A stretch of 64,000 nt of DNA, taken from the NCBI RefSeq assembly GCF_012769535.1, contig NZ_CP046565.1, positions 310,001 through 374,000 of the forward strand, read 5' to 3'. Below are positions 47,724-57,502 of the stretch, one piece after another. The position numbers and the translations under genes are program-made. Below the pieces are notes generated by a model that saw nothing but the letters and a program-made list of their open reading frames with translations, was not told the origin of the DNA and did no database searches. Position 1 is the first letter of the stretch. Each line of letters opens with the position of its first letter. Origin of the DNA: Methylococcus geothermalis. Its GTDB lineage: Bacteria > Pseudomonadota > Gammaproteobacteria > Methylococcales > Methylococcaceae.

Positions 47724-50633
47724 ATGTATACGACAAAACACCGATTCAGACAGGGGGCGGCAAGTTTGCTTGCCGTCTCCATTGCCGCCTTCGCCGGCAT
47801 GATCCAAGCCAAGGACCTGACCATCACCTCGGCGTCCTGGAATGCGAAGACCAAGAGCCTGAGCCTTGCCGGAACCAGCGAAGACCGGGCCACGGTCACC
47901 CTGTCCAATGCCAGGACCAATGCAAAACTGACTACGGTACAGGCCACCAAGAAGGGCGCCTGGAGCAAGACGCTCTCGAAACCGGCGGCCGTGCCGTGCC
48001 GCGTTCGCGCGACGTCCAAGGACTCGGCGGCCGAACGCGATGTGGCAAATGCTCCCGCCGACTGCTCCGGCAGCACCCCCAACCAGCCGCCGATCGCCAA
48101 CGCGGGCCCCGATCAGTCCGTCACCCTCGCCCAGGGCCAGAGCAGCATCGCCGTCACCCTCAATGGCAGCGGCTCCTCCGATCCGGACGGCAGCATCGCG
48201 GCCTACCAATGGACCGGCAACCCCGATCCCGCCGATACCGTCAGCCCCAGCGTCACCCTGACCGCGGGCACGTATGTCTTCACCCTCGTCGTCACCGACA
48301 ACAAAGGCGCGGCCAGCGCCGCCGACACGGTGCAGATCACCGTCGCCGCGCCGCCCGCCTCCTCCGGCAGCTCGATCAATTCCACCAGCGTCGGCTCGCT
48401 GGCAAAAGTCACCGCCCCGGTGCCCGAACAATCCAAGGTCACCAGCAGCAGCTACAGCGTGCTGGCGGTCAACGACCTGGGCATGCATTGCGTCGATCTC
48501 GACACCCGCATCGTCAACATCCTGCCGCCCTTCCAGGTGATGCTCGGACAGGTCATCCAAAAAGGCGCGAAACCGGTCATCAATCCCCAGGGGATCGAGC
48601 TGTATTATTCGGCGGTGTCGAATCCCAAAGACCCCATCCTGTCCCGGAACGACCTGTTCAACGGCATCGCCGTCGACGGCACGACCTTCAAGACCAACTT
48701 CTGGGACAGCCTCGCCCATGGCGCCTACGATGCCTTCTATCCGCCGCTGGACCAGCCGCCGCTGAACCTTCCCGCCGGCACGAAACTGAGCGACCTGGTC
48801 CCGGCCGACAAGGGGCTGCCCGTGCCGAACCCGGAAAAGCTCTATATCGGCAGCGACGGCAAGGTCAACAGCGGCGACGAGCAGCTCACCGTCGCCCAGC
48901 ACGGCATGCCGGGATTCTCCGGCCCGTACGCGGCCAACGTTCCGCAGCGCGTCGAAGAGCATTACACCAACAAGCCGATGTTCGTGAACTTCCCCTTCGG
49001 CTATGTGGCGAACGGCGTCAACTGGTTCGAGGCGGCCGGTATCCCGATGGCGCCGTTCGACGACTTCGGCCGGCAGAACCCGTTCCCGCTGGTGAGGGTG
49101 CAAGCGAAGAGCGGCAATACGGTGCTTGCCACGGTGGATGCGGTACTCCCGGTATCGAGCGAAGCGAGCTGCACCAATTGCCACTCCGATCCCGCCGACG
49201 TCACGAACAGCCGGTCGAGCGGGCCGACCGACGCATTGCGGGGAGCCGGCCTGGAAGTCGCCACCAGCGTCCAGGACCCGGACACCAACAACCCCCACCG
49301 GGTCAGCGTGGAATATGCCGCCGACATCAACATCCTGCGCCTGCATGACCTCCGCCAGGGCGCGAATTACGTCGCCCCCACCGGTACCAAAACGCCTTGT
49401 GACATCAAGGCTGGCCTGCCCGGACATTCCAACGGCGGCGCCAACTGCCTGACCTACAAGGCGGTGGTACAGAACAAGCCGGTGGTATGCCAGAGCTGCC
49501 ACTACACCCCGGCCCTGGACCTGGCCCAGGTCGGCCCGCAGGCCGGCGCCGTCGGCAGCCCCGCCAACGGCCGCAACCAGGTGGCGCACCAGAGCAACTC
49601 GCGGGTGATGCACAACCATCATGGCTCTTTCACCAACCTGTTCACGGCCATTCCGGCGCCAGACCAGGACCCGACGACCGGCGCCATCCGGAATCAGGCC
49701 GAACGCCTGACGGCGCTGGAGCAGAACTGCTACCAGTGCCATCCGGGCAAGGAGACCAAGTGCCTGCGCGGCGCCATGTTCAACGGCGGCATGCTGTGCA
49801 GCGACTGCCACGGCGATATGAAACAGGTCGGCGCCGACTTCTCCACCGGCGTCTCCCCCAGCAACCCCGGCGCCTTCGTGCTGAACCAGGGCAACTTCTA
49901 CGACCCGGCCAGCAGCCAGCCTAGGGTACCCTGGGCCAACGAACCCGGCTGCGGCTCCTGCCATACCGGCGATGCCAACGGCAACCTCGCGAATTCGGCC
50001 AACGTGATCGCCAACAAGGTCGACAGCAAAGGCAACAAGGACGGCATCCGCCTGCGCCAGGCCTTCCGCACGGGCGATGCCAAGGCGACGCCGATCGTGC
50101 CCACCAACAAGCGTTTCGCCGAGCCGGCCGTTCCCGCCCAGTTCAATGGCTTCAACAACCCCGGCGCGGGCAATCCCAAGCTGTACCGGGTCAGCACCGG
50201 CCACGGCGGGGTGATGTGCGAAGGCTGCCACGGCGCGACCCATGCCGAGTGGCCGAACGCCACGGCAAACGCCAACGACAACCTGGCCGCCACGCAGTTG
50301 CAGGGCCACACCGGCGCGATCGCCGAGTGCAGCACCTGCCACACCGCCGGCAGCCTGCCGAGCGGCACCCAGGGCGGCCCCCACGGCATGCACCTGGTCA
50401 ACGACAGCCGCTTCTACGCGGACGCTCACGGCGATCTGGCGGAAAGCCAGAATGGCCAGCCCGGCGGCGGCACGTGCGGCTCCTGCCATGGCAGTGACCA
50501 CCTCGGCACCGTGCTATCGCGCGCGGCGGCCGACCGGAGCTTCTCGGTAAAAGGCAAGACCATCAGCGTCAAAGCCGGCCAGCCGGTGGCCTGCAACCTC
50601 TGCCACAGTCTGAGCAAGAGCTTCGAGCAGTAG
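47724..50633 (+). CDS. Secreted nine-haem c-type cytochrome with a PKD domain
   Basis: A 969-residue exported protein: signal peptide (GAASLLAVSIAAFAGMIQA), a beta-rich N-terminal segment, a PKD-like domain (PPIANAGPDQSVTLAQGQ ... DNKGAASAADTVQITV) and a long region with nine CxxCH motifs: CTNCH, CQSCH, CYQCH, CSDCH, CGSCH, CEGCH, CSTCH, CGSCH and CNLCH, the first near residue 483 and the last near 956. The PKD domain suggests placement outside the cell; a role in extracellular electron transfer is inferred. ATG at 47724 has AAGGGG upstream. The 220 bp before it probably carry its promoter. Confidence 0.88.
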   Translation: MYTTKHRFRQGAASLLAVSIAAFAGMIQAKDLTITSASWNAKTKSLSLAGTSEDRATVTLSNARTNAKLTTVQATKKGAWSKTLSKPAAVPCRVRATSKDSAAERDVANAPADCSGSTPNQPPIANAGPDQSVTLAQGQSSIAVTLNGSGSSDPDGSIAAYQWTGNPDPADTVSPSVTLTAGTYVFTLVVTDNKGAASAADTVQITVAAPPASSGSSINSTSVGSLAKVTAPVPEQSKVTSSSYSVLAVNDLGMHCVDLDTRIVNILPPFQVMLGQVIQKGAKPVINPQGIELYYSAVSNPKDPILSRNDLFNGIAVDGTTFKTNFWDSLAHGAYDAFYPPLDQPPLNLPAGTKLSDLVPADKGLPVPNPEKLYIGSDGKVNSGDEQLTVAQHGMPGFSGPYAANVPQRVEEHYTNKPMFVNFPFGYVANGVNWFEAAGIPMAPFDDFGRQNPFPLVRVQAKSGNTVLATVDAVLPVSSEASCTNCHSDPADVTNSRSSGPTDALRGAGLEVATSVQDPDTNNPHRVSVEYAADINILRLHDLRQGANYVAPTGTKTPCDIKAGLPGHSNGGANCLTYKAVVQNKPVVCQSCHYTPALDLAQVGPQAGAVGSPANGRNQVAHQSNSRVMHNHHGSFTNLFTAIPAPDQDPTTGAIRNQAERLTALEQNCYQCHPGKETKCLRGAMFNGGMLCSDCHGDMKQVGADFSTGVSPSNPGAFVLNQGNFYDPASSQPRVPWANEPGCGSCHTGDANGNLANSANVIANKVDSKGNKDGIRLRQAFRTGDAKATPIVPTNKRFAEPAVPAQFNGFNNPGAGNPKLYRVSTGHGGVMCEGCHGATHAEWPNATANANDNLAATQLQGHTGAIAECSTCHTAGSLPSGTQGGPHGMHLVNDSRFYADAHGDLAESQNGQPGGGTCGSCHGSDHLGTVLSRAAADRSFSVKGKTISVKAGQPVACNLCHSLSKSFEQ

Positions 50634-50691
50634 AACGCGAAGAGTGGTAACGCTCGCGGTCGGCCCTGGAGCTGGCCGCGAACGATGATGT

Positions 50692-52998
50692 TCACGACTT
50701 ACCGGATGCTTCCGCCATCCGGCAGGTGAGCCGGCCGTGCAGCACTTCTGCTTCGAAGGTTTCCGGGGACAGGGGTCGACCATAAAGGTAACCCTGGAGG
50801 TAGTGGCAACCGTGCCGGCGCAGGAATGCCTCTTGCTCCACCGTCTCCACCCCCTCGGCCACAACCCGCAGCTTGAGCGCGCGCGCCAGCCCCAGGATGG
50901 CCATGACGATGGCGGCATCGTCCGGGTCGGAGACGAGATCACGCACGAAGGAGCGATCGATCTTGAGAGTCGTGATCGGCAGCTTCTTGAGATAACTCAG
51001 ACTGGAGTAACCGGTCCCGAAGTCGTCCACGGAAAAAGACACCCCGCTTTCCCGCAGCCGCCGCATGAGCGGCACGGTCCGATCGGGCTCCTGGAGCAGC
51101 AGGCTCTCGGTGATTTCGAGATCGAGCATCGCGCCGGACAGCCCCGCCTCGGACAGCGCTCGGCCCACCATGTCGGCGAAGCCAGGATCGCGGAACTGAC
51201 GCACCGACAGGTTCACCGCCACCCGCAACGACCAGCCCCGATCATGCCAGCGGCGGAGTTGCCGCAACGCGCTGCGTAGCACCCAGGCTCCGATCGGCAC
51301 GATGAGACCGGTCTCCTCGGCCAGCGGCACGAATTCCGCAGGTTCGACTTCGCCGGCGGCCGACCGCCAGCGCAGCAGTGCTTCCACCGCCTCCACGGCA
51401 CCGCTCGGCAACACCACGATGGGCTGGTAGTCGAGAGAGAGTTCGTCCCGCTCCAGGGCATGGCGGAGTCGACGCTCCAAGTCCATACGCCGCTGCGCCC
51501 GCCGGTTCAGATCCATGGAAAAGAACTGAAAGTTGTTCTTGCCCAGCGACTTGGCGTAATACATGGCCGTATCGGCATGCTTCAGGAGCAAATCCACGCC
51601 GTCGCCGTCTTCCGGGTAGAGGGCGATGCCGATACTGGCACTGGCGAAGGTCTCGTGTTCGCCCAAGAGATAGGGGGCCTGCAGCGCCTCGAGGATCTTT
51701 TGCGCCACCCGGCCGGCATCGGTACCCTCGTGCAAGTCGGGCACCGCGATGGCGAATTCGTCCCCGCTCATGCGCGCTACCGTATCGCTCTGGCGCAGGA
51801 CCCCCTGGATACGCCGGGCCGCCTGCTGCAGCAAGGCATCCCCGAACGGATGCCCGAGCGTGTCGTTGACGACCTTGAAGTTGTCGATGTCGAGGAACAA
51901 CAGGGCCAGCACCCCGCCTTCGCGGGCCTGCCGCAAACAGGCTTGGTGCACCCGGTCGGCGAACAGGAGACGGTTCGGCAGACCGGTCAGGGCATCGTAA
52001 TGGGCCATGAAATGCAGTTGCTGCATCGCCAGGCGGTTCTGTTCGATCTCACGGGCATTGTCGAGCACCAGGGAAAGCGAGTGGGCGAAGCTCTGCGCCA
52101 GGAGTTCGTCGTCCACCGAAAAAGGCTTGCCGTCCTCCCGGTCGCTGAGATAGATCCGTCCGTAAACCCGCCCTTGATGCGAGATCGGCACCGCCAGAAG
52201 GCTCTTCATCTTGGGATGCTGGGGCGGGAAACCGGCGCTGCGCGGGTCCCGGCTCATGTCCTCCAGACGGAGCGTTTGGTTCTCCCGTACCACCACCCCC
52301 AGAAGCCCCTTCCCTTCGGGGAAATGGCCGATGGCTTCGGCCTGTTCGGCGCTGATGCCGCAATAGACGAACTGGACCAGCTCGCCTTCCTCGTCGAGCA
52401 GACCGATGGCGCCGTAGCGCGTTTGCAGCAGTTTCGCCAGGGCTTCGATCCCGGCCTGCAACACATCCCGGGGCAGGGTCGAATGTACCAAGAGGCCCAG
52501 CAGGGTGCGACTGGCTTCCAGCAATTCCGCCATGCGTTGTGACCAGACGGCCAGTTGCGCCCGGTCCGCTTCCAGTTCGGCATAGAGATTCCGTGTCTCC
52601 CGTAACAATTGCTGTTCCCGTCGCAGCAGGGCTCGCAGCACACTATCGCGCGTCAACACACCGACGAAGGTGCCGTCCCGGGCGACGACGGCCAAAGGCT
52701 CTTCGAGATCGAGCAGTCTGCCGCCGTCGTCGCGGGGGAGCGCCTTGTCCAGCGGCATCTCCGGCTCCAGCGGCGATGCCGCATGGGGGGCGACGAGATC
52801 GGCGAAGATACGCTGCGGGAAGAGCGCGATGTCGCGCTCCGTCACCAGCCCGAGGAAGCACCTGCCGCCCTCCGGCGCAGTCCGGAACACCGCGTAGATG
52901 ATCGAGGTGCGGCGCTCGCGCGCCGGCCGCTGCTCGCCGTCGACCTCCGTCACATAACGCGCCTCACAGAGGGCGTCACGGACGCAAAGCGGTTTCAC
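50692..52998 (-). CDS. CBS-GAF-GGDEF-EAL cyclic-di-GMP signalling protein
   Basis: A 768-residue protein. Residues 1-125 resemble a degenerate CBS pair (CFLGLVTERDIALFPQ; GTFVGVLTRDSVLRALLRRE), a coiled coil links to a GAF domain (about 165-320), then GGDEF with SGDEF at 411-415, and EAL with EALLRW (539-544), DLEITES and DDFGTGYSSLSYLKK. The EAL residues look intact; the changed first GGDEF residue leaves cyclase activity open. GTG at 52998 overlaps the stop of the small upstream gene as GTGA, so the two are coupled. Confidence 0.92.
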   Translation of the reverse strand: MKPLCVRDALCEARYVTEVDGEQRPARERRTSIIYAVFRTAPEGGRCFLGLVTERDIALFPQRIFADLVAPHAASPLEPEMPLDKALPRDDGGRLLDLEEPLAVVARDGTFVGVLTRDSVLRALLRREQQLLRETRNLYAELEADRAQLAVWSQRMAELLEASRTLLGLLVHSTLPRDVLQAGIEALAKLLQTRYGAIGLLDEEGELVQFVYCGISAEQAEAIGHFPEGKGLLGVVVRENQTLRLEDMSRDPRSAGFPPQHPKMKSLLAVPISHQGRVYGRIYLSDREDGKPFSVDDELLAQSFAHSLSLVLDNAREIEQNRLAMQQLHFMAHYDALTGLPNRLLFADRVHQACLRQAREGGVLALLFLDIDNFKVVNDTLGHPFGDALLQQAARRIQGVLRQSDTVARMSGDEFAIAVPDLHEGTDAGRVAQKILEALQAPYLLGEHETFASASIGIALYPEDGDGVDLLLKHADTAMYYAKSLGKNNFQFFSMDLNRRAQRRMDLERRLRHALERDELSLDYQPIVVLPSGAVEAVEALLRWRSAAGEVEPAEFVPLAEETGLIVPIGAWVLRSALRQLRRWHDRGWSLRVAVNLSVRQFRDPGFADMVGRALSEAGLSGAMLDLEITESLLLQEPDRTVPLMRRLRESGVSFSVDDFGTGYSSLSYLKKLPITTLKIDRSFVRDLVSDPDDAAIVMAILGLARALKLRVVAEGVETVEQEAFLRRHGCHYLQGYLYGRPLSPETFEAEVLHGRLTCRMAEASGKS

Positions 52999-53336
52999 AG
53001 GGTTTCCTCTTCGATCAGGAGTTCGGCGTGAAGGTCGAGGTGGAGGATCTCCTCCGGCCCCATCAGCGGCTTGATGCGATCCAGGACGAACGCGGTCAGG
53101 CAATCCCGCGACAGGCGGCGAAGGATCGCCCTTCGCACCAGGATGTCGGCCACCACCTCGTCCTCCAGCTCGATGTGCTCGAAGGGGGTCACCACCAGGA
53201 GTTCCAGAGCGCGACGGAACGCCTCGCAGCCGATCGGCGATTCCCGCCCGAGGATGACCCCGTCACGGATCGGCGGCATGTGGAATTCCTTGATCACGAC
53301 GCGCAGGGAATGCTTCGGGGGATGATTCCTGGTCAT
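52995..53336 (-). CDS. Small conserved-looking protein coupled to the c-di-GMP protein
   Basis: A 113-residue hydrophilic protein: MTRNHPPKHSLRVVIKEFHMPPIRDGVILGRESPIGCEAFRRALELLVVTPFEHIELEDEVVADILVRRAILRRLSRDCLTAFVLDRIKPLM. I do not recognise it. It starts the unit (AGGAG about 12 bases upstream) and its stop overlaps the GTG of the GGDEF-EAL gene, so a functional link is likely, for example as a sensor or regulatory partner. Confidence 0.65.
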   Translation of the reverse strand: MTRNHPPKHSLRVVIKEFHMPPIRDGVILGRESPIGCEAFRRALELLVVTPFEHIELEDEVVADILVRRAILRRLSRDCLTAFVLDRIKPLMGPEEILHLDLHAELLIEEETL

Positions 53337-53789
53337 GGGTGCTCGCGCTCCTGGGGGAGGGTTGGTCCTTATTTATCGTTTTTATCGTTCGCTTCGGCAT
53401 GGGGAGTCACCCGCCGAAACCGCGAGTCGTCGCTCCATGGTGACGCCCTTGGGAAAAATATAATCGATCCGAAAGCCTAATGACCACAGTGGAAGTCCTG
53501 TTTTTCTCGCGAGCCGTTCGGCTTCCCTGCCACTTTGGGATCATCGCCGCGAGTCCGTGGAAACCGCGCAAGAATCCCTCCGTCGGCAAGGCCCGCCCCG
53601 GCCTGCCTTCTCCGGAGGCCGCGACCCCGGAAGCTGCCTTTCTGCGGTATCATACCCACACTATTCCTGTCTTCCTCCCGAGGAGGAGCGGTGGTGATCC
53701 CGGCGGCTCGGCAAGACCGCGGCGCTGCGGCCCCCCTTTCGCCGCCTTGGACGATAAAGCTTCTTCGAATTTCTCTTTAAGGTGTCCTG
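53337..53789 (+). other. Divergent intergenic region with two promoter sides
   Basis: About 450 bp between divergent genes. An AT-rich patch with a tandem TTTATCGTT-type repeat (53369-53388) is likely promoter DNA for the minus-strand gene. Small open frames here (a PRTRGDDP-like peptide) come from one repeat-like unit and not from a gene. A short TCCTC/GAGGA stem occurs near 53672-53686. The plus-strand gene has AAGGTG upstream. Confidence 0.5.
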
Positions 53790-56700
53790 ATGAACGATCT
53801 GGCCACGCTCGAGCTTGGCATCCCCGGCTTCACCTATCGCGACCTCCACGAACCGGAGCGACTGAAAGACCTCCTCGCCACCTTCGACACCTGGCTCCGT
53901 GAGCGCGACGGCGAATTGTCCGCGGCGTTCCAGCAATACCGGGAAAGCGAAGGACGAGGGATGACGGCCGAAGCCGTCTCCGACCTCCTGGTACGGGCCG
54001 CCTCCCACGTCGGGGCGTTCCTTTCCCGCCTGTTCCAGGTCGAGTCCGTCCGCGAGGCGCAGATGGCAGAAACCCGCGACATCTTCGCCAGCGTGTTCCG
54101 TTTTCGCACGGAAATCACCGCCAAGCTCGCGAGCCACTTTCGTAACGTGGGGGTCGAGGAATGGGACGACGCCCTGCTCGATCGCCGCATCGAGACCTTG
54201 CTCGAGGCAGTGGTGCCGGAAGGATGGCCGGCCGACCATGAGGCGGCGTTCTGCCGGCTGGGTCTGCTGCTGCGCGATCTCGACGCCCATTACCAGGCCC
54301 TGGCCAAGGGCAAGGAGGGAGGTTTTCCGGAAGCCGACGCGCGCATCGCCGCCCTGCGGGCGCAAATCGCCCATCACCACCCCGCCTACCTGTCCTGGAA
54401 GGACACGCTGGAAATAGCCCATGATGCCGAATTCGCCGCCCACCTGTTCGCCGAATTCGAACGCTGGTGCTTCGCCGCCACGCGGCTTCCCCACCTGCAA
54501 GCGAAAGTCAACGATTGGGTCGCCTTCAAGCTGCCGGCCCGTACCGATTTCGAGCACCTGGTACACCATGCGACAGGCCATCGCGAGGGCTACGACGTCT
54601 GGATGAGCGAGCCAGGCCATCACCGCCGCCGCGACGGTTTCGGCCTGACCGACCCGCGCTTCCCGGAGCGCAAGGTCCTGTACGAGGTCGATCACTGCAT
54701 CTATTGCCACGACCGGGACACCGATTCCTGCTCCAAGGGCATGCGCAACAGGAAGGACGGCAGCTTCAAGAGCAATCCGCTGGGCGTCCACATCACCGGC
54801 TGCCCGCTGGAGGAAAAAATCTCCGAGATGCATTGGCTCAAGCGCCAAGGCGACAACATCGGCGCCCTGGCGCTGGTCACGGTGGACAATCCGCTCTGCC
54901 CCGGCACCGGCCACCGCATCTGCAACGACTGCATGAAGGGCTGCATCTACCAGAAGACCGAGCCGGTCAACATTCCGCAGATCGAGACCAACGTCCTCAC
55001 CAACGTGCTGTTCATGCCCTACGGGTTCGAGATCTACAGCCTGCTGACGCGCTGGAATCCGCTCAACGTCAAGCGCCCCTACGCCCTGCCCTACAACGGC
55101 AGGAACGTGCTGGTGGCCGGCATGGGTCCGGCAGGCTACACCCTCTCGCATTATCTGGTGAACGAGGGCTTCGGCGTGGTGGGCATCGACGGACTCAAGA
55201 TCGAGCCGCTGCCGCCGGAGCTGGTCGGCGACGAACACCGCCCGCCGCAGCCGATCCGCGACTTCGGCGCGCTCTACGAAAGGCTGGACCAGCGCATCAT
55301 GCTCGGCTTCGGCGGCGTCGCCGAATACGGTATCACGGTGCGCTGGGACAAGAACTTCCTCAAGGTCATCTATCTGAATCTGCTGCGGCGCCGGAATTTC
55401 CGCTGCTACGGCGGGGTGCGCTTCGGCGGGGCGATGACGATCAACGAGGCCTGGGATCTGGGCTTCCACCACATCGCCATCGCTTCGGGCGCCGGCAAAC
55501 CGACCCTGATCGACCTGAAGCACAACCTGATCCGCGGCATCCGCAAGGCTTCCGACTTCCTGATGGCCTTGCAGCTCACCGGCGCGGCCAAGGAATCCTC
55601 GCTGGCGAACCTGCAGGTCCGGCTGCCGGCGGGCGTCATCGGCGGCGGACTCACCGCCATCGACACCGCCACCGAACTGCTGGCCTATTATCCCGTCCAG
55701 GTCGAGAAGATCCTGCACCGCTACGAAAAACTCTGCGCGGCCTATGGCGAGCCGGCCGTGCGCGCCCGCTACGATGCCGAGGAGATCGGGATACTCGACG
55801 AATTCCTGGCGCACGGCCGGGCGATCCAGGCCGAGCGGCAGCGCGCCGAGGCCGCGGGCGAGACCCCGGACTTCCTGCCGCTGCTGAATCGATGGGGCGG
55901 CGCCACCTTGTTCTACCGCAAGGGCATCAAGGATTCGCCGGCCTACCGCCAGAACCATGAGGAAATCAAGGAAGCCATGGACGAAGGCATCGTGCTGGCG
56001 GAAGGCTTGAGCCCGCTGGTCGCGCTGGAAGACGAACACGGCCACCTCAAGGCGGTGCGCTTCGAAAAGCTGGAGGAACAGGAAGGCCGCTGGAAGCCCG
56101 CCGGAGAAATCGAGGTCCCGCTGCGGAGCTTGTTCATCGCCGCCGGCACCTCGCCCAATACCATCTACGAATCGGAGCACCCCGAGACCTTCGAGATGGA
56201 CCACAAGTTCTACCAGCGTCACGAACCCGAATGGATCGGCGAGATACCCGATCTCGTGCCGGTGCAGGACGAGGCCTGGCCCAAGATCGGCAAGCCCGCG
56301 CCATTCACCTCCTATCACCGCGGCGGCAAGTTCATCACCTTCTACGGTGACAACCATCCGGTCTACGCCGGCAACGTGGTGAAAGCCATGGCCAGCGCCA
56401 AGGACGGGTATCCGTACATCGTCCGCCTGTTCGAACAGGAGCTGAGCCGGCTCGACCCCGCGGAACAGCCTCACCGCGACCGGACCCTCCAGGCATTCCA
56501 GGCGGTCATCGACGATGCCCTGACCGCCCGCATCGTCGCGGTGAACCGGCTGACGCCGACCATCATCGAAGTGATCGTCCGCGCCCCCGCCTCGGCCAAG
56601 CATTTCCAGCCCGGCCAGTTCTACCGGGTGCAGAACTACGAGGCGCTGGCCCCCGTGGTCGAAGGCACCGTGCTCGCCACCGAGGGCATCGCCCTCACCG

Positions 56701-57491
56701 GCGCCTGGGTGGACAAGGACAACGGCCTGATCTCGCTGATCGCGCTGGAAATGGGCAGCTCATCGCGGCTCTGCGCCCAATGGAAACCCGGCGATCCGCT
56801 GGTGGTGATGGGTGTCACCGGCACGCCGACCGAGATTCCCTCCGGCCAGACCGTCGCCCTCGTCGGCGGAGGCTTGGGCAACGCGGTGCTGTTCTCGATC
56901 GGCAAGGCGTTGCGAAGCGCCGGCAACCAGGTGATCTACTTCGCCGGCTACCGCAACAGCGAGGACGTCTTCAAGATCGACGACATCGAAGCCGCCTCCG
57001 ATCTACTCGTCTGGACCGTGGACAAGCGCGAGGGCAACACCCCGATCCCGGTGACCCGTCCGGACGATAAATCCTTCATGGGCAACATCGTCGAAGCCAT
57101 GCTGGCCTACGCCAAGGGCGAACTCGGCCCTACCCCCATCCATCTCGACGACGTCGACCACATGATCGTGATCGGCTCGGACCGGATGATGGAGGCGGTC
57201 AAGCATGCCCGCCACGGACTGCTGGCGCCCTATCTCAAACCGCACCATACGGCCATCGGCTCCATCAATTCGCCGATGCAGTGCATGATGAAAGGCGTGT
57301 GCGCGCAGTGCCTGTGCAAACACGTGGACCCGGAAACGGGACGCGAGTATTTCGTGTATTCCTGCTACAACCAGGATCAGGAACTGGATCGCGTGGATTT
57401 CCCGAACCTCCACGCCCGGCTGCGGCAGAATTCGGTGCAGGAAAAGCTGTCCGCGCTCTGGCTGGAGTGGCTCATGAACCGGCAGCCTTGA
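53790..57491 (+). CDS. Single-chain Nfn-like flavin/iron-sulfur oxidoreductase (GltD-like plus PyrK/FNR-like) with extra N-terminal domain
   Basis: A 1233-residue protein with three parts. Residues 1-295 are helical and unlike anything I recognise. Residues 296-900 resemble GltD/NfnB: eight cysteines (303, 306, 314, 338, 370, 378, 381, 385) could hold two iron-sulfur clusters, then FAD site VAGMGPAGY (442-450), NAD site VIGGGLTAID (616-625) and the late AAGTSPNT. Residues 901-1200 resemble PyrK/NfnA: FAD-binding QPGQFYRVQ, NAD-binding GGGLGNA (1027-1033) and Cys1165-x5-Cys1171-x2-Cys1174 ... Cys1192 for a [2Fe-2S] cluster. A fused, possibly bifurcating, transhydrogenase is inferred. Confidence 0.8.
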   Translation: MNDLATLELGIPGFTYRDLHEPERLKDLLATFDTWLRERDGELSAAFQQYRESEGRGMTAEAVSDLLVRAASHVGAFLSRLFQVESVREAQMAETRDIFASVFRFRTEITAKLASHFRNVGVEEWDDALLDRRIETLLEAVVPEGWPADHEAAFCRLGLLLRDLDAHYQALAKGKEGGFPEADARIAALRAQIAHHHPAYLSWKDTLEIAHDAEFAAHLFAEFERWCFAATRLPHLQAKVNDWVAFKLPARTDFEHLVHHATGHREGYDVWMSEPGHHRRRDGFGLTDPRFPERKVLYEVDHCIYCHDRDTDSCSKGMRNRKDGSFKSNPLGVHITGCPLEEKISEMHWLKRQGDNIGALALVTVDNPLCPGTGHRICNDCMKGCIYQKTEPVNIPQIETNVLTNVLFMPYGFEIYSLLTRWNPLNVKRPYALPYNGRNVLVAGMGPAGYTLSHYLVNEGFGVVGIDGLKIEPLPPELVGDEHRPPQPIRDFGALYERLDQRIMLGFGGVAEYGITVRWDKNFLKVIYLNLLRRRNFRCYGGVRFGGAMTINEAWDLGFHHIAIASGAGKPTLIDLKHNLIRGIRKASDFLMALQLTGAAKESSLANLQVRLPAGVIGGGLTAIDTATELLAYYPVQVEKILHRYEKLCAAYGEPAVRARYDAEEIGILDEFLAHGRAIQAERQRAEAAGETPDFLPLLNRWGGATLFYRKGIKDSPAYRQNHEEIKEAMDEGIVLAEGLSPLVALEDEHGHLKAVRFEKLEEQEGRWKPAGEIEVPLRSLFIAAGTSPNTIYESEHPETFEMDHKFYQRHEPEWIGEIPDLVPVQDEAWPKIGKPAPFTSYHRGGKFITFYGDNHPVYAGNVVKAMASAKDGYPYIVRLFEQELSRLDPAEQPHRDRTLQAFQAVIDDALTARIVAVNRLTPTIIEVIVRAPASAKHFQPGQFYRVQNYEALAPVVEGTVLATEGIALTGAWVDKDNGLISLIALEMGSSSRLCAQWKPGDPLVVMGVTGTPTEIPSGQTVALVGGGLGNAVLFSIGKALRSAGNQVIYFAGYRNSEDVFKIDDIEAASDLLVWTVDKREGNTPIPVTRPDDKSFMGNIVEAMLAYAKGELGPTPIHLDDVDHMIVIGSDRMMEAVKHARHGLLAPYLKPHHTAIGSINSPMQCMMKGVCAQCLCKHVDPETGREYFVYSCYNQDQELDRVDFPNLHARLRQNSVQEKLSALWLEWLMNRQP

Positions 57492-57502
57492 GGCAGGCAT
57501 CC

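Noticed and set aside
47628..50501. 957-codon minus-strand open frame
   Set aside because: It is antisense to the nine-haem cytochrome, whose repeated CxxCH motifs identify the true frame.
53477..53659. Peptide resembling RTRGDDP, often seen when CRISPR-type repeats are translated
   Set aside because: Only one repeat-like unit (around 53541-53570) is present, with no spacers or second copy within several hundred bases and no cas gene in the window.
53661..56603. 980-codon minus-strand open frame
   Set aside because: It is antisense to the Nfn-like flavoprotein, which has recognisable nucleotide-binding and cysteine motifs.
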